From a bacterium (lineage in GTDB: Bacteria; Myxococcota_A; UBA9160; UBA4427): DNA of 64,000 bases. The stretch is from contig JANSYR010000008.1 of NCBI GenBank assembly GCA_024742285.1, forward strand, positions 62,001 to 126,000, given 5' to 3'. Under the pieces are notes generated by a model. That model was not told the DNA's origin and ran no database searches. It saw nothing but the letters and a program-made list of their open reading frames with translations. Each line of letters opens with the position of its first letter. Within the stretch, counting starts at the first letter, position 1. The translations under genes were made by a program, and so were the position numbers. This document shows, one piece after another, positions 45,157 through 53,847 of this stretch.

Positions 45157-45885
45157 ATGAAGCTTGAACTCGACCGATACACTCGCCGTGCGCGTCTGGC
45201 ACCGGCGCTCTTGGTGCCCTTGCCCGTTGCGTTCGCGTTCGTGGCGGTTCTTCCTGACACTTGGGCGGCCGCCGGCACGTTCTGGGGGCTGCTCCTCTAC
45301 GCCGGCGGCTCCTACTTTCTCACCCAAATCGGAAGGGCATCGGGCAAATCCAAGCAGGAGTTTCTATTCGATGCCTGGGGAGGCGCCCCAACGACGAGAG
45401 ATCTTCGGCATCGAAACGCGTCGAACCCGACGCTGCTCCTGCGACGGCATATGCAGCTTGTGCGGCTCCTCCCGGATTTGTCGTTCCCGTCGGCTGCGGA
45501 GGAAGAAGCTAATCCGGAAGCTGCCGACCACACCTATGAGACTGCAACCACCTTCCTTCGAACGAGCACAGGCGACCACGAAAAATTCCCCCTCGTGTTC
45601 GAAGAGAATTGTTCTTATGGATTCCGACGGAACCTCTGGGGGCTTAAGCCTTGGGGCCTTTCCTGCTGCCTGTTGGCCCTCGCTGTCATTGGCCTTCGAT
45701 ACGGATTGTTTTCGGATTCAGTCAACGAACTAATGTCGATTCTCGCCGCGCCAGCGCTGCTTCTCTCAATCGGCTTTCTACTTGTCTGGGTAGGCGTGAT
45801 CACTCCCGATTGGGTCAAGTCATCAGCGGATGCCTATTCGGAGAGACTGCTTGAATCCATCGAGCGGCTTTCCGCCTCCGAATAA
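45157..45885 (+). CDS. Membrane protein paired with MBL-fold protein
   Basis: A 242-residue protein with two hydrophobic segments near the N-terminus (about 14-33 and 36-56) and two near residues 170-190 and 195-215, flanking a soluble loop of about 110 residues. The loop begins with a Lys/Gln-rich segment (GRASGKSKQEFLFDAWGG). No known enzymatic motif is seen. Its tight linkage to the MBL gene suggests a two-component unit in which it acts as membrane effector or anchor (inference). It ends 46 bases from the convergent E2-E1-JAB gene. Confidence 0.6.
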   Translation: MKLELDRYTRRARLAPALLVPLPVAFAFVAVLPDTWAAAGTFWGLLLYAGGSYFLTQIGRASGKSKQEFLFDAWGGAPTTRDLRHRNASNPTLLLRRHMQLVRLLPDLSFPSAAEEEANPEAADHTYETATTFLRTSTGDHEKFPLVFEENCSYGFRRNLWGLKPWGLSCCLLALAVIGLRYGLFSDSVNELMSILAAPALLLSIGFLLVWVGVITPDWVKSSADAYSERLLESIERLSASE

Positions 45886-45930
45886 CACAGCCATTCTGAC
45901 GCGCCCCCATATTGCGAGTTCGATTGATGG

Positions 45931-48180
45931 CTACTCCACAACGTGGACACCAACACGGTCGGGAGAAACGATCAATAGGAGCGTAGGCAGGCCCATTCCT
46001 AGGTTCTCGAGGCGGAAGCCCTCTGCGGTCTTTCGATCTGCTGCTGACAAGCTGCTGCCACCAGCTGGATGCGAATGCCAGCTTCCAACGGGGACCAATC
46101 GCAGGCCAGAACCTCGACGCAGCTGCTTCTCTTCTTCGCTTCGACCGGCCGGGGGGAGCTTGAGGCGATTTGTATCTGCGACGGTTGTGGGAGGCTCGGC
46201 ACACGCCGAAACAACAGTGATCCGCCTCAAAGGAGGATCGATACCGCCGTACAGATAGCCACCAGTCTCACAGGGAGACGACTGCTGCATCAAATCGTTC
46301 ATTCGAGCGGACACACCGGGCGCGATACGAACCTCCCACCCGCTCGCGTTGGGGTCGACGTCGAATGAGTCGACATCCAGCCAACGCCAACCAATAGGCT
46401 CCCCACTCGGCGAGAGCTCATTCAAACCGAGTCCAGATCGATGGTCCACTTCGGCGAGCAGTTGGGAGAGAGCCGGCATGAAGGCGGCCGCATGCGCCGC
46501 AACCTTCCATTGGGGCATCCGGGTGGTCGCTGACGCACATCCGAACCCAGCAGCAAAGGCGCCAGTTTCGACCGGATCGGTGAGCTCACCGCGTAAAGCG
46601 GCCGATACCGAATCGTCCTCCGCAGCAACGCGACAAAGGAAATAATAGAGATCAAGGACATCAGGGTTTCGGCCTTCTGACTCAATCGACTGCACACCGA
46701 GCTGACCCTGTTGATAAATTTCGCCGCGAGCGATGCGTGGAAGCCATCGACTTCGCGCGAGGGCGCGCCTCACGCCGTCGGATGCAGTGGAGTCAATGAC
46801 CACTGCGTCAGAGGGCACCCCCGTTCCCAGATCACGCGGATTCACGCCTATCACATCAGTATTCACTGCTCGAACGTCATGAGATTCGAACAGGTTAAGC
46901 GAGCGCGAGATACGGGACTGGACCAAGCCCTTTGCCAGCCCAATTTCGGGAATGATGGCGGCATGTCGTGCCAGATTGTGCGACCTCACCAAGTCCGAGT
47001 CGACCACACCAATACAGTGGCCTCCCGCCCTCGCAATCATTTCCCCTAGTTGACTACCAAGCGCCCCGTAACCGACCAGGTATCCGGGCTTCAGAGGTTT
47101 CGTACCAGACACGTCCGCAAGCAGGGCAGAGCCAGGCTGAGGGTCAAGGAGAACATTCTCGACCACAGAATCGGTCGTATCTAAGCGACCTATCGGGCAA
47201 GCAGAAATCGAATATCCGCGCAGCTCGATTGCGCGCGCTTCGGGATCGGACGACAGGCCGAAAATCTCACTCATCATTGGTATGGGTCGACGGATACCGA
47301 GAAGTACAATCACCCGACTTGGCGAAAAGTCATTGATTGCGAACGCTGCAACCGCCTCCGTAAAACTCTCCAAGAGACCGAAAGCATTCAATTGCTCGAA
47401 CAAATCTTTGCCATTCGAGCAGTCCAGAAATCCTGGGTTGGATTCGACTCGATCTGCCGGCTGCATCAAGAAGAGGCCCAGAGCGGTCTGGCCCCCGGCC
47501 GAACCATCGTCGGCATTATCCGACGCCGCTCGAAAACTATCAACGCCGCCGGATAGCCCTCGGCACAGAGTCTCGTGCTTGAACAGCGCGGCCGAACCGC
47601 TGACCGTTGCGACGAAAGTTGCCCAAGAACCGTCGGAGAGGGAGTCGCTCCCATACTCTTGAAAGCTCGCGCCCTGAACGATTCCGATGACAGTCGAGTT
47701 AGGTAATGGAATTGGCTCCCACCCACCCATATTGAGAGAGCTGGTCTTCGCATCAAGCAGCCAGCGGCAGAGACGCTTCAGAAAACCGGTGACGCCACGA
47801 CGTTCATAGAGCGTTGCGTGCCCCTCTCGTGCGAGGCAGATGCTAACCGGGGAGTCCTCGGCGACAGGATTCAGGTGAGTCAAGTTACGAGGAAAGTCGG
47901 GGCGATCGCTGTAAACCTGCGGACCTGCCAGTCCGACCCCGTGCTCGGAGTACACGAAGGAAATCGGCTCGGTGTCTCGAATATCAGTATCAGGTGGCCC
48001 ATCAAGCTCGTCAGTCGCCAGAAGAAAAGAGACAGCGATCCGCTTGTCCTCAAGCCTTGAAACGCGGATTGAATTGCGCATGACTGCCAGCTGGTCGTAG
48101 ATTTGCGCAATCTCTCTAGAAAGCGCCGGCCATCGATCTCCTTCCGCGAGTTCGGAACCACTTTCGCGAAAGAGCTTCAA
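45931..48180 (-). CDS. Triple-module E2-E1-JAB ubiquitin-like conjugation protein
   Basis: A 749-residue fusion of three ubiquitin-system-like modules. Residues about 20-150 resemble a prokaryotic E2 domain: THLN at 101-104 and Cys115 in PVSICL. Residues about 365-560 form a ThiF/E1 adenylation domain with the GxGxxG loop near 370-375 and the DSD...HNLARH motif at 394-406. Residues about 620-749 form a JAB/JAMM peptidase: ETGG (Glu638) and WHSHP with His702, His704 and Asp715. Such triple-module proteins are known in bacteria next to MBL-fold genes. The start is a TTG at 48180, eight bases after the MBL stop; an in-frame stop lies just upstream, so coupling is likely. No separate ubiquitin-like gene is adjacent. 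Confidence 0.85.
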   Translation of the reverse strand: MKLFRESGSELAEGDRWPALSREIAQIYDQLAVMRNSIRVSRLEDKRIAVSFLLATDELDGPPDTDIRDTEPISFVYSEHGVGLAGPQVYSDRPDFPRNLTHLNPVAEDSPVSICLAREGHATLYERRGVTGFLKRLCRWLLDAKTSSLNMGGWEPIPLPNSTVIGIVQGASFQEYGSDSLSDGSWATFVATVSGSAALFKHETLCRGLSGGVDSFRAASDNADDGSAGGQTALGLFLMQPADRVESNPGFLDCSNGKDLFEQLNAFGLLESFTEAVAAFAINDFSPSRVIVLLGIRRPIPMMSEIFGLSSDPEARAIELRGYSISACPIGRLDTTDSVVENVLLDPQPGSALLADVSGTKPLKPGYLVGYGALGSQLGEMIARAGGHCIGVVDSDLVRSHNLARHAAIIPEIGLAKGLVQSRISRSLNLFESHDVRAVNTDVIGVNPRDLGTGVPSDAVVIDSTASDGVRRALARSRWLPRIARGEIYQQGQLGVQSIESEGRNPDVLDLYYFLCRVAAEDDSVSAALRGELTDPVETGAFAAGFGCASATTRMPQWKVAAHAAAFMPALSQLLAEVDHRSGLGLNELSPSGEPIGWRWLDVDSFDVDPNASGWEVRIAPGVSARMNDLMQQSSPCETGGYLYGGIDPPLRRITVVSACAEPPTTVADTNRLKLPPAGRSEEEKQLRRGSGLRLVPVGSWHSHPAGGSSLSAADRKTAEGFRLENLGMGLPTLLLIVSPDRVGVHVVE

Positions 48181-48187
48181 CGATCAT

Positions 48188-49249
48188 TCATCCGTAGTTG
48201 CCTCCGCCCGTGACAGCTGTGGATGCGGCAGACCCTGATCGGGAGCCCCGCTTGCTTCTCGCGGGCCCAGACGAGCCAAAGCGAAACACGACGTTTCCAG
48301 GCTTCCCGTCAGCGCCGTGGCTTCCTGTACATAGAAATCGATCCCCCGCGCCGCCTAGGATCTCGATGTACTTCTTCTTCGCGATGGGGCTCGGAGGATC
48401 GTCGCCGTCAGCGCGAACGGGCTTGCTGCTCGACACAACCCATCCTGTCCCGAGAGTCTGGCTCAGTGCGTTGACTGAATCCGGAAGGAAGTGAAACTGG
48501 TCGTCAGCGTCTTTCCATCCCATGGCGTGTCGGGATGAATGATGAGGCGAAACCAGAATATTCCAGGCCAGCCGGCCCAGCTTGTGTCTGTTGTCTCGAT
48601 ATACCCGCTCAAGCACATTGGCTGTCGCATCGCCTGCTAGTAGAATCTTGTTGGCCTTGCCGTCGACATCGATTGTCCACCGAATGATCAAGCTCGAACC
48701 ATTCGACGAATTCTCCGATTCTCCCGGCGACGCTCTGGGAATGTCAGCCTCCTCCAATGTCGGCCCGAGGAGCTCCCACGAGAGACCGCTGCACAGATGG
48801 CCGGACTCGTCTCCCTCGCCAACCGCGAGAACCCGCAGGCGGTTGCCAGATATTTGGCCCTCTGGCGTGTTCACGAGCGCGTATCGTCGACGGACCTCGT
48901 CGAGCAGAGGCTTCGCCTCGTCCGTGACATAATTGGGGCTCACCGCGTAAGGACTGCACCAAATTTCATCAACCAAGATCCTTGATCGCGGTGAATGCTG
49001 GCCAGGTGTCCCCGCATGAAAGACCTCTGCGAACCCGCGGATGTGGTCAACGTCTGGGTGGGTTAGAACGAAAACGTCAAGGCGTGCGTGTGGGCACGCA
49101 TCCCGGAGCTCCTCGTCGATATCCGGGAATTCTCCGTCTGGATCCAATTTGTGATTGAAGTCGGTGAGAACCGTGAGCCCGTGAGATTCGATGAGAATCG
49201 AATCACCATTGCCCGTCGCGAATACAGTGAGTTTTTCGGTCGCCGCCAT
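48188..49249 (-). CDS. MBL-fold hydrolase (second) with glycine-rich C-terminal tail
   Basis: A 353-residue MBL-fold protein from the ATG at 49249. HPDVDH (His64, Asp66, Asp68, His69), LLAGDAT and SPHHSSRH form the ComEC-type zinc site. The last ~30 residues are Ser/Arg/Gly-rich, probably disordered, and end in TGGGNYG. The E2-E1-JAB gene follows within eight bases. By analogy with type II CBASS, where an E1/E2 enzyme acts on the C-terminus of its partner, this tail is a candidate conjugation or processing site (inference). Confidence 0.82.
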   Translation of the reverse strand: MAATEKLTVFATGNGDSILIESHGLTVLTDFNHKLDPDGEFPDIDEELRDACPHARLDVFVLTHPDVDHIRGFAEVFHAGTPGQHSPRSRILVDEIWCSPYAVSPNYVTDEAKPLLDEVRRRYALVNTPEGQISGNRLRVLAVGEGDESGHLCSGLSWELLGPTLEEADIPRASPGESENSSNGSSLIIRWTIDVDGKANKILLAGDATANVLERVYRDNRHKLGRLAWNILVSPHHSSRHAMGWKDADDQFHFLPDSVNALSQTLGTGWVVSSSKPVRADGDDPPSPIAKKKYIEILGGAGDRFLCTGSHGADGKPGNVVFRFGSSGPARSKRGSRSGSAASTAVTGGGNYG

Positions 49250-49569
49250 GCCGGGCAATTCTCCAATAGCCGGCCACGGGTGATACCGATGCCGGCCTAC
49301 ACAAGATCTCAAGCTGCGGTACGGGGGGCTGCTCGAAGCTCGTCACGGGTGATGGGAAGTCAACCCGCAATGTCCCTGAAGGCTGTGACAGAACGGGTCA
49401 CAGGCGACAGAATCGAGACCGAAATCAATCATTTTCTTCTATTTTCAGACACTTAGACAGAAGGCCGGTGACGTTTTAGGTCTTCGGCGGATACGAAGCC
49501 GTACCCTTCGTAGTCCACATGACTACTCCAATTGCGGTCATCTATAGCGGTCGCCATCGGGAGCAGAGC
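49250..49569. promoter_or_regulatory. Divergent spacer with a 7-bp palindrome upstream of the MBL/E2-E1-JAB unit
   Basis: This 320-base spacer separates the MBL/E2-E1-JAB pair (minus) from an HTH-like gene (plus). CTGTGAC-N7-GTCACAG, a perfect 7-bp inverted repeat, lies at 49383-49403, and an AT-rich tract (49428-49455) follows. Together they look like an operator next to a promoter. No other gene is evident. Confidence 0.45.
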
Positions 49570-50010
49570 ATGCCGGAAATCTCACGCGCCGAACTCTACG
49601 CCCTCGTCTGGTCCACACCGATGTCCCGCCTCACGCCAAAGCTTCGCGTATCGGACGTCGCGATTGCCAGAGCATGCCGTCGCATGAACATCCCGCGCCC
49701 AGACGTTGGCTACTGGACGAAAGATCGGCTCGGCAAGCAGTCATGCTTCCCTCCCCTCCCCAAGGAAGGTGGCGACGCCAGTGAATGGACCCTGGCCCGC
49801 AAGCGCAGTCACGTCCAAAGGTTCTCTGTCGATGACGCTCCGTCGTTCGTCGTCGACCGGATGCTCGGGAACGAGGAACTCGCGTCGTGGCTTTCCTGGG
49901 CTCGCCTTCAGGCCGAGCGGCTCAACCCAATCGACCGACTCCTGGTCGGCGAGACCAATGAGCTCGCCGACGAATGGAAGATGGGTAAGGTGGGAACCAA
50001 CCCTATTTGA
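49570..50010 (+). CDS. Small HTH-like protein, function unknown
   Basis: A 146-residue protein from an ATG six bases after GGGAG. The opening ISRAELYALVWSTPMSRLTPKLRVSDVAIARACRRMNIPRPDVGYWTK recalls a family of mobile-element proteins whose N-terminus looks like a helix-turn-helix for DNA binding (LRVSDVAIARACRRMNIP). The remainder is helical. It is divergent from the MBL/E2-E1-JAB pair and could bind the palindrome between them, but this is a guess. Confidence 0.6.
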   Translation: MPEISRAELYALVWSTPMSRLTPKLRVSDVAIARACRRMNIPRPDVGYWTKDRLGKQSCFPPLPKEGGDASEWTLARKRSHVQRFSVDDAPSFVVDRMLGNEELASWLSWARLQAERLNPIDRLLVGETNELADEWKMGKVGTNPI

Positions 50011-50021
50011 ACTCGAAACCT

Positions 50022-50276
50022 CTAGGCTGCGTCGCTCTCCCGCTCGAGCGGATGAGCTCGCATCCATTCATAGGCCTCATCGAAGAGGCGGTTCAGAAGC
50101 GGAACGTCTCCCTCTGAGAACGAAGCGCTGTTCCGGATTTCTCCGTCTTCACGAAACGCTCGCTGAGGCGAGATCTGATAGTAGCCGCCGTTCTGACCCG
50201 AATTGAGCCAGACGGACACACTCAGTCGACCTGCCCGAACCGTGTGGACCGGTCGATTCGTCGTCTTCTTTGCCAT
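50022..50276 (-). CDS. Small conserved protein, function unknown
   Basis: An 84-residue protein from an ATG with AAGGAGG six bases upstream; a longer in-frame start exists but lacks such a site. The pattern KPVHTVRAG-type start, then VSVWLNSGQNGGYYQISPQRAFREDGEIRNSASFSEGDVPLLNRLFDEAYEWMR, resembles short proteins widespread in mobile elements, with a beta-sheet plus one helix, perhaps PC4/Whirly-like nucleic-acid binding. The last gene of the trb-side minus-strand run. Confidence 0.6.
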   Translation of the reverse strand: MAKKTTNRPVHTVRAGRLSVSVWLNSGQNGGYYQISPQRAFREDGEIRNSASFSEGDVPLLNRLFDEAYEWMRAHPLERESDAA

Positions 50277-50397
50277 AGGCAAACCTCCTTCTCGGGACAT
50301 TCTTCCCGAAATATGAAGAGGTTGGTTTCCCACCTGTACCTACAAGCGTTATGCGACGAATCGCTCTGAGCGTGACCCCAGCTGGCCAAGAATTTCG
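50277..50397. other. Short spacer
   Basis: About 120 bases between two small minus-strand genes. It contains the AAGGAGG site of the downstream gene and no other recognised feature. Confidence 0.3.
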
Positions 50398-50619
50398 TCA
50401 GGCGACCTCCTCGACCTGCTCTCCTTCGGCTTCCTGCAGCTTGATGGGCCGGACATTAATCCGCACATCTCCCCAAGCCGGGATGTAATCGAAGCGAAGT
50501 GTCAACGACTCATCGTCGTTTCGAAACGCCACACCAATCTGCGTCCACGACGACTTCATCTCTCCGCGATGCTCGAAGGAGCGGATTCCGTAGATTCCTA
50601 GTCGGTTGTTCTCAGTCAT
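50398..50619 (-). CDS. Small protein of unknown function
   Basis: A 73-residue protein starting at ATG 50619, with AGGAG eight bases upstream. Its sequence (LGIYGIRSFEHRGEMKSSWTQIGVAFRNDDESLTLRFDYIP) resembles short mobile-element proteins of unknown role. The frame is open upstream to 50814, adding 65 acidic residues (VVDEQGRVLSDEERIAELRRHG); that part could be the end of another gene or an N-terminal extension. I prefer the short form because of its ribosome binding site. Confidence 0.55.
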   Translation of the reverse strand: MTENNRLGIYGIRSFEHRGEMKSSWTQIGVAFRNDDESLTLRFDYIPAWGDVRINVRPIKLQEAEGEQVEEVA

Positions 50620-50910
50620 GATGGTCTTCTCCTGTTCTGGTTCGTCCTGATTCGATCTATCACGAAAGTCGCATTCAGCACCAGCGACTTCCGCGTTCCC
50701 GAGCGCCCAGGCTTGCGGCTCGGTCGTGAGGTCGGGATCGAGCCCGTGTCGACGAAGCTCGGCGATACGCTCTTCATCCGAGAGCACCCTCCCCTGCTCG
50801 TCGACCACGAGCACGGCGGTCCGTCATGTGGGCGCGCCTCGCACGCGACGCCGCTCGATCCACGCGCCGACCGAGAAAATCGTCGTCAAGTACTCCATTA
50901 CTCTCGCCTG

Positions 50911-51135
50911 CTACTCGCCCTTCGCGTCACCGGCAGCTTTTTGCCATTTCTGGAACTCGCGGTCCGAGCGCATCGTGAAGCTGGCCAGCTGTATCAGGAG
51001 CTCGTCCTGGGTGATGGCCGTCCCGTAAACCGATTCGTAGTAGGCGACGTAGTCTTCGAAGTCGCGGCGATCGGCTCCGATCAGCTTCACACGAACACGA
51101 AGGGGTGTTCGATCTTCCGGGGGTGCAAGCTGCAT
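50911..51135 (-). CDS. DUF2274-like protein at the end of the trb operon
   Basis: A 74-residue protein from the ATG at 51135, which follows AGGAG. It has the form of DUF2274 proteins, typically encoded right after trbI: a basic beta strand (PLRVRVKLIGADRRDFEDYVAYYESVYG), a helix and a C-terminal ARF-like helical end (MRSDREFQKWQKA). The function of the family is unknown; a regulatory role in transfer has been assumed from position. Confidence 0.6.
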   Translation of the reverse strand: MQLAPPEDRTPLRVRVKLIGADRRDFEDYVAYYESVYGTAITQDELLIQLASFTMRSDREFQKWQKAAGDAKGE

Positions 51136-51185
51136 CTCATTCTCCTCTTTCTCGTCGGCTGCATCGTGCGGCCGGCGGCTAGCTC

Positions 51186-52202
51186 TCAAGCTCCGTAGGG
51201 GCGTTCAAAGCTGATGTCTCGAGTGACGTGGACCGTGAAGCGCGCACCTGCTGCAACCTCGATCGTGGGTGTTCGATTCAGCTCGCGGCGAAGAATCTCG
51301 TTCGACGTTTGGCCGAGTTGCTGACCGAGCGCGCCGGCCATGATCTCGCGGGGATCAGAACCGGCTCGATCGAAGCTTCCCTGCGAGATTTGCGTCCCGC
51401 CCGAGATCACGGCCAACATGGCCGCAGTGCCGAAGGAAGCCAGCAGATGTCGATTGAGCTCGCCGGGTACACCGACGGTGCCGGCGAGATCCGCAGCCGG
51501 CTCCTCCGGCAATCGCTGAGACTCCCCATTCGGGAAGATCAGCCGGGAGCATCCCAACACGAGGCGCGTCTGCCCCCGGGCCGCTGCCGACTGGTACTCG
51601 CAGAGCAGCCGGCTGCCCTTGGGTATCAGAACGTGGTTGCTCGACACCGTGTCCCGAATGTCGTCCGTCACCTGCGCGACGACCGGCCCGGGCTGTTCAG
51701 AGTTGATGGCGGTCATCAGCGCGGCCGGAATGAGCGTGCCGGCCTTGACGTCATACCCAGGAACCTGACTATCGTGTTCGGGGCGGGCGCGGCTCGGCGC
51801 GCCCAATTCGGGAGCACGACCGAGCGGCTGCGCCGCGCCCGCGGGCGGTGCGACCGCGGCGAAGGACACCGAAAGGGGTGAGTCCATGGCCGCCTGAAGC
51901 GCCTCGGACCGAGGCCGAGGACGGGTTGAACGAACCGGCGAGGCCTCGACGGGGAGCGCCACGACTCCGTCGGGCTCGCTTTCCCACCACGGTTCGTTGG
52001 TATTGGGCGCGATCGGCCGGTCTCGACCCTCGCCGGCCTCTCGGCGAGAGGAGCCCAACGACAGAGAAAAGACGAGCATGATGAGGGCACAGGCCGCGAC
52101 CGCGACCCAGACGAGTCGCCGGTTTAGCCGCGCAATCGGCGGCCGGAGCTCGTCGAGCGAATACTTGAGACGTTCGACGGGTGACCGCGGGGTCCGGACC
52201 AT
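51186..52202 (-). CDS. trbI: TrbI/VirB10-like conjugation protein
   Basis: A 338-residue VirB10 homologue. A short cytoplasmic part, one transmembrane helix (about residues 30-50), a proline-rich periplasmic linker, and a C-terminal beta-barrel domain with KAGTLIPAALMTAINSEQPGPV and GSRLLCEYQSAA are as in other TrbI proteins. It spans the envelope and forms the core complex with TrbG and TrbF. The start (ATG 52202) overlaps the trbG stop (TAATG). Confidence 0.92.
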   Translation of the reverse strand: MVRTPRSPVERLKYSLDELRPPIARLNRRLVWVAVAACALIMLVFSLSLGSSRREAGEGRDRPIAPNTNEPWWESEPDGVVALPVEASPVRSTRPRPRSEALQAAMDSPLSVSFAAVAPPAGAAQPLGRAPELGAPSRARPEHDSQVPGYDVKAGTLIPAALMTAINSEQPGPVVAQVTDDIRDTVSSNHVLIPKGSRLLCEYQSAAARGQTRLVLGCSRLIFPNGESQRLPEEPAADLAGTVGVPGELNRHLLASFGTAAMLAVISGGTQISQGSFDRAGSDPREIMAGALGQQLGQTSNEILRRELNRTPTIEVAAGARFTVHVTRDISFERPYGA

Positions 52203-53191
52203 TAGCGACGTCCCCCTCGGCGCTTGTGACCCGGCTTCACACGACGGGGCTCGCGACGCTTCTTCGCCTTGACGGTCACGCTGCGCTCTCCGAGAACGAG
52301 CACTGCGGTCTCGAAGAGGCCATCGACGACATAGGTGTCGCCATGAACGCGGTAGTTACGCACTTCTCGCTCGGCTTCATCACGCACGAAGAGCACGGGC
52401 GTGCGGGCTCCACCTCCAGTCGCGACCGCCTCAGGAAACTGAATGAACGTGCGCGCTCCGTCGTCGAACGCCTCGACGGGCGTCCAGCTCGGGGCGTTGC
52501 GCCCGGTCGGCGTGATCTCGTACTGAAAATTCAGCGACTCGACATCACGGATCTTGGGCGACTCGCCCGAGAACAGCCGAGAAAAGAAGCCGCCCGAGTC
52601 GCCACCACTGGCCACCGCCCGATTCCAGGCGGCAACGGCTTCGCGCGGGTAGTAGAAGCGAGCGTTTCGAACGTACTCGCCCTTCTTGTCCTTTCTCGAG
52701 ATCAGAGCCAGGTGATACGCACGCCGATCCGTCATGATGACGAGATTGGTGGCGATGCCGTACTCGCGTGGCTTGACGACCAGATGGGGAATGGCCTCCG
52801 CACCGCTCTGGGTAAACGCCAGTTCAGCGTTCCAGCGAGCCGTATCCCCGAACATGACCGAATTGACGGCTTCGCCCGCCTGAAGCTCGATGTCACAAAC
52901 GCGAAGAGGTTTGCAATAGAGCACCGGATTGCTTTCGCCGAAAGGCCACAGCACGAAGCCGGGACGACGCACGACAGGCGCATCGCCGGTCCGAATGAAC
53001 TCCTCCAGCGCTTCCTCCGCGAATTGCGCATCACCGCCCAGGTGCGCTCCGGTGCCGGGCGGCGGCGTCATCTCAATCGGCTCCTTCACGACGAGCGTCG
53101 CTTCCACGAGCGGGGCCGGAGGGCTGTCGGTCGTCGCACAGCCGAGCGAAATACCAGCAAGGAGAATCAGCGGTAGGAGTTTCGTCTTCAT
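52202..53191 (-). CDS. trbG: TrbG/VirB9-like conjugation protein
   Basis: A 329-residue VirB9 homologue. The ATG at 53191 overlaps the trbF stop (ATGA). The N-terminus is a lipoprotein-type signal (LILLAGISLGCATT). The C-terminal part, FQYEITPTGRNAPSWTPVEAFDDGARTFIQFP, is the VirB9 signature that contacts VirB10 and the outer membrane ring. Confidence 0.92.
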   Translation of the reverse strand: MKTKLLPLILLAGISLGCATTDSPPAPLVEATLVVKEPIEMTPPPGTGAHLGGDAQFAEEALEEFIRTGDAPVVRRPGFVLWPFGESNPVLYCKPLRVCDIELQAGEAVNSVMFGDTARWNAELAFTQSGAEAIPHLVVKPREYGIATNLVIMTDRRAYHLALISRKDKKGEYVRNARFYYPREAVAAWNRAVASGGDSGGFFSRLFSGESPKIRDVESLNFQYEITPTGRNAPSWTPVEAFDDGARTFIQFPEAVATGGGARTPVLFVRDEAEREVRNYRVHGDTYVVDGLFETAVLVLGERSVTVKAKKRREPRRVKPGHKRRGGRR

Positions 53192-53847
53192 CGGATAGGC
53201 TCCGTCCATGAGAGTCGGGTCACGAAGAGCCCGATCGGGTTCTCGAAATTCTTCGTCGAAGGCTCGTCGGCCTCGAGCTCGAAGACGCCCCGAAAATGGC
53301 GAGACGTCACGAGATGCCCCTCGAGCGTGCGAGCGCGTTCGCGCCAGGTTGCCTCGAACATCTTCTCGCCCCGGCGCAAAATCGAGGACACCTCGACTTC
53401 AATGGTCCGCTTTCGCATGACCTCGAAGGGACTGACTTCGCGGTAGTACTCGCGCAGGCGTTCTGCGGCCGCGCCTCGCGCTAGAGCATGGGTTCGCTCG
53501 AGCAGCGTCTTCTGCGCCGTGCGGTCGCCTACGACGGTTCGCCAGCTCGAAATGAAGCTCGCAAGCTGTGCGTTGTAGAGGCGCTCATCATCCCATCCCG
53601 TTGCATCGAGCGGACCGGCGTAAGCGATCGTCCCCATCTCATCGACCTTGACCACGAAGGGGATCATCTTCGACTGAGACCCCACGACAATCAGCCCGAC
53701 GGCGAGTAGTGCGGAGAGGCCGAGCGACGCGAACGCGACGCGCCGCCAGAAGATCGTCGCGTGGATGAAGTCGCCGTAGCGCTCCGTCCACTCGTTTCGA
53801 GCTGCGATGTAGAGCTCGGTCCAGGGGTTCTCGTCGTGCTTGCTCAT
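53188..53847 (-). CDS. trbF: TrbF/VirB8-like conjugation protein
   Basis: A 219-residue VirB8 homologue with a short cytoplasmic start, one membrane helix (about residues 34-56) and a periplasmic NTF2-like domain. PFVVKVDEMGTIAYAGPL and SFISSWRTVVGDRTAQK are characteristic. It is part of the inner-membrane assembly platform. The start overlaps the trbL stop by four bases. Confidence 0.92.
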   Translation of the reverse strand: MSKHDENPWTELYIAARNEWTERYGDFIHATIFWRRVAFASLGLSALLAVGLIVVGSQSKMIPFVVKVDEMGTIAYAGPLDATGWDDERLYNAQLASFISSWRTVVGDRTAQKTLLERTHALARGAAAERLREYYREVSPFEVMRKRTIEVEVSSILRRGEKMFEATWRERARTLEGHLVTSRHFRGVFELEADEPSTKNFENPIGLFVTRLSWTEPIR

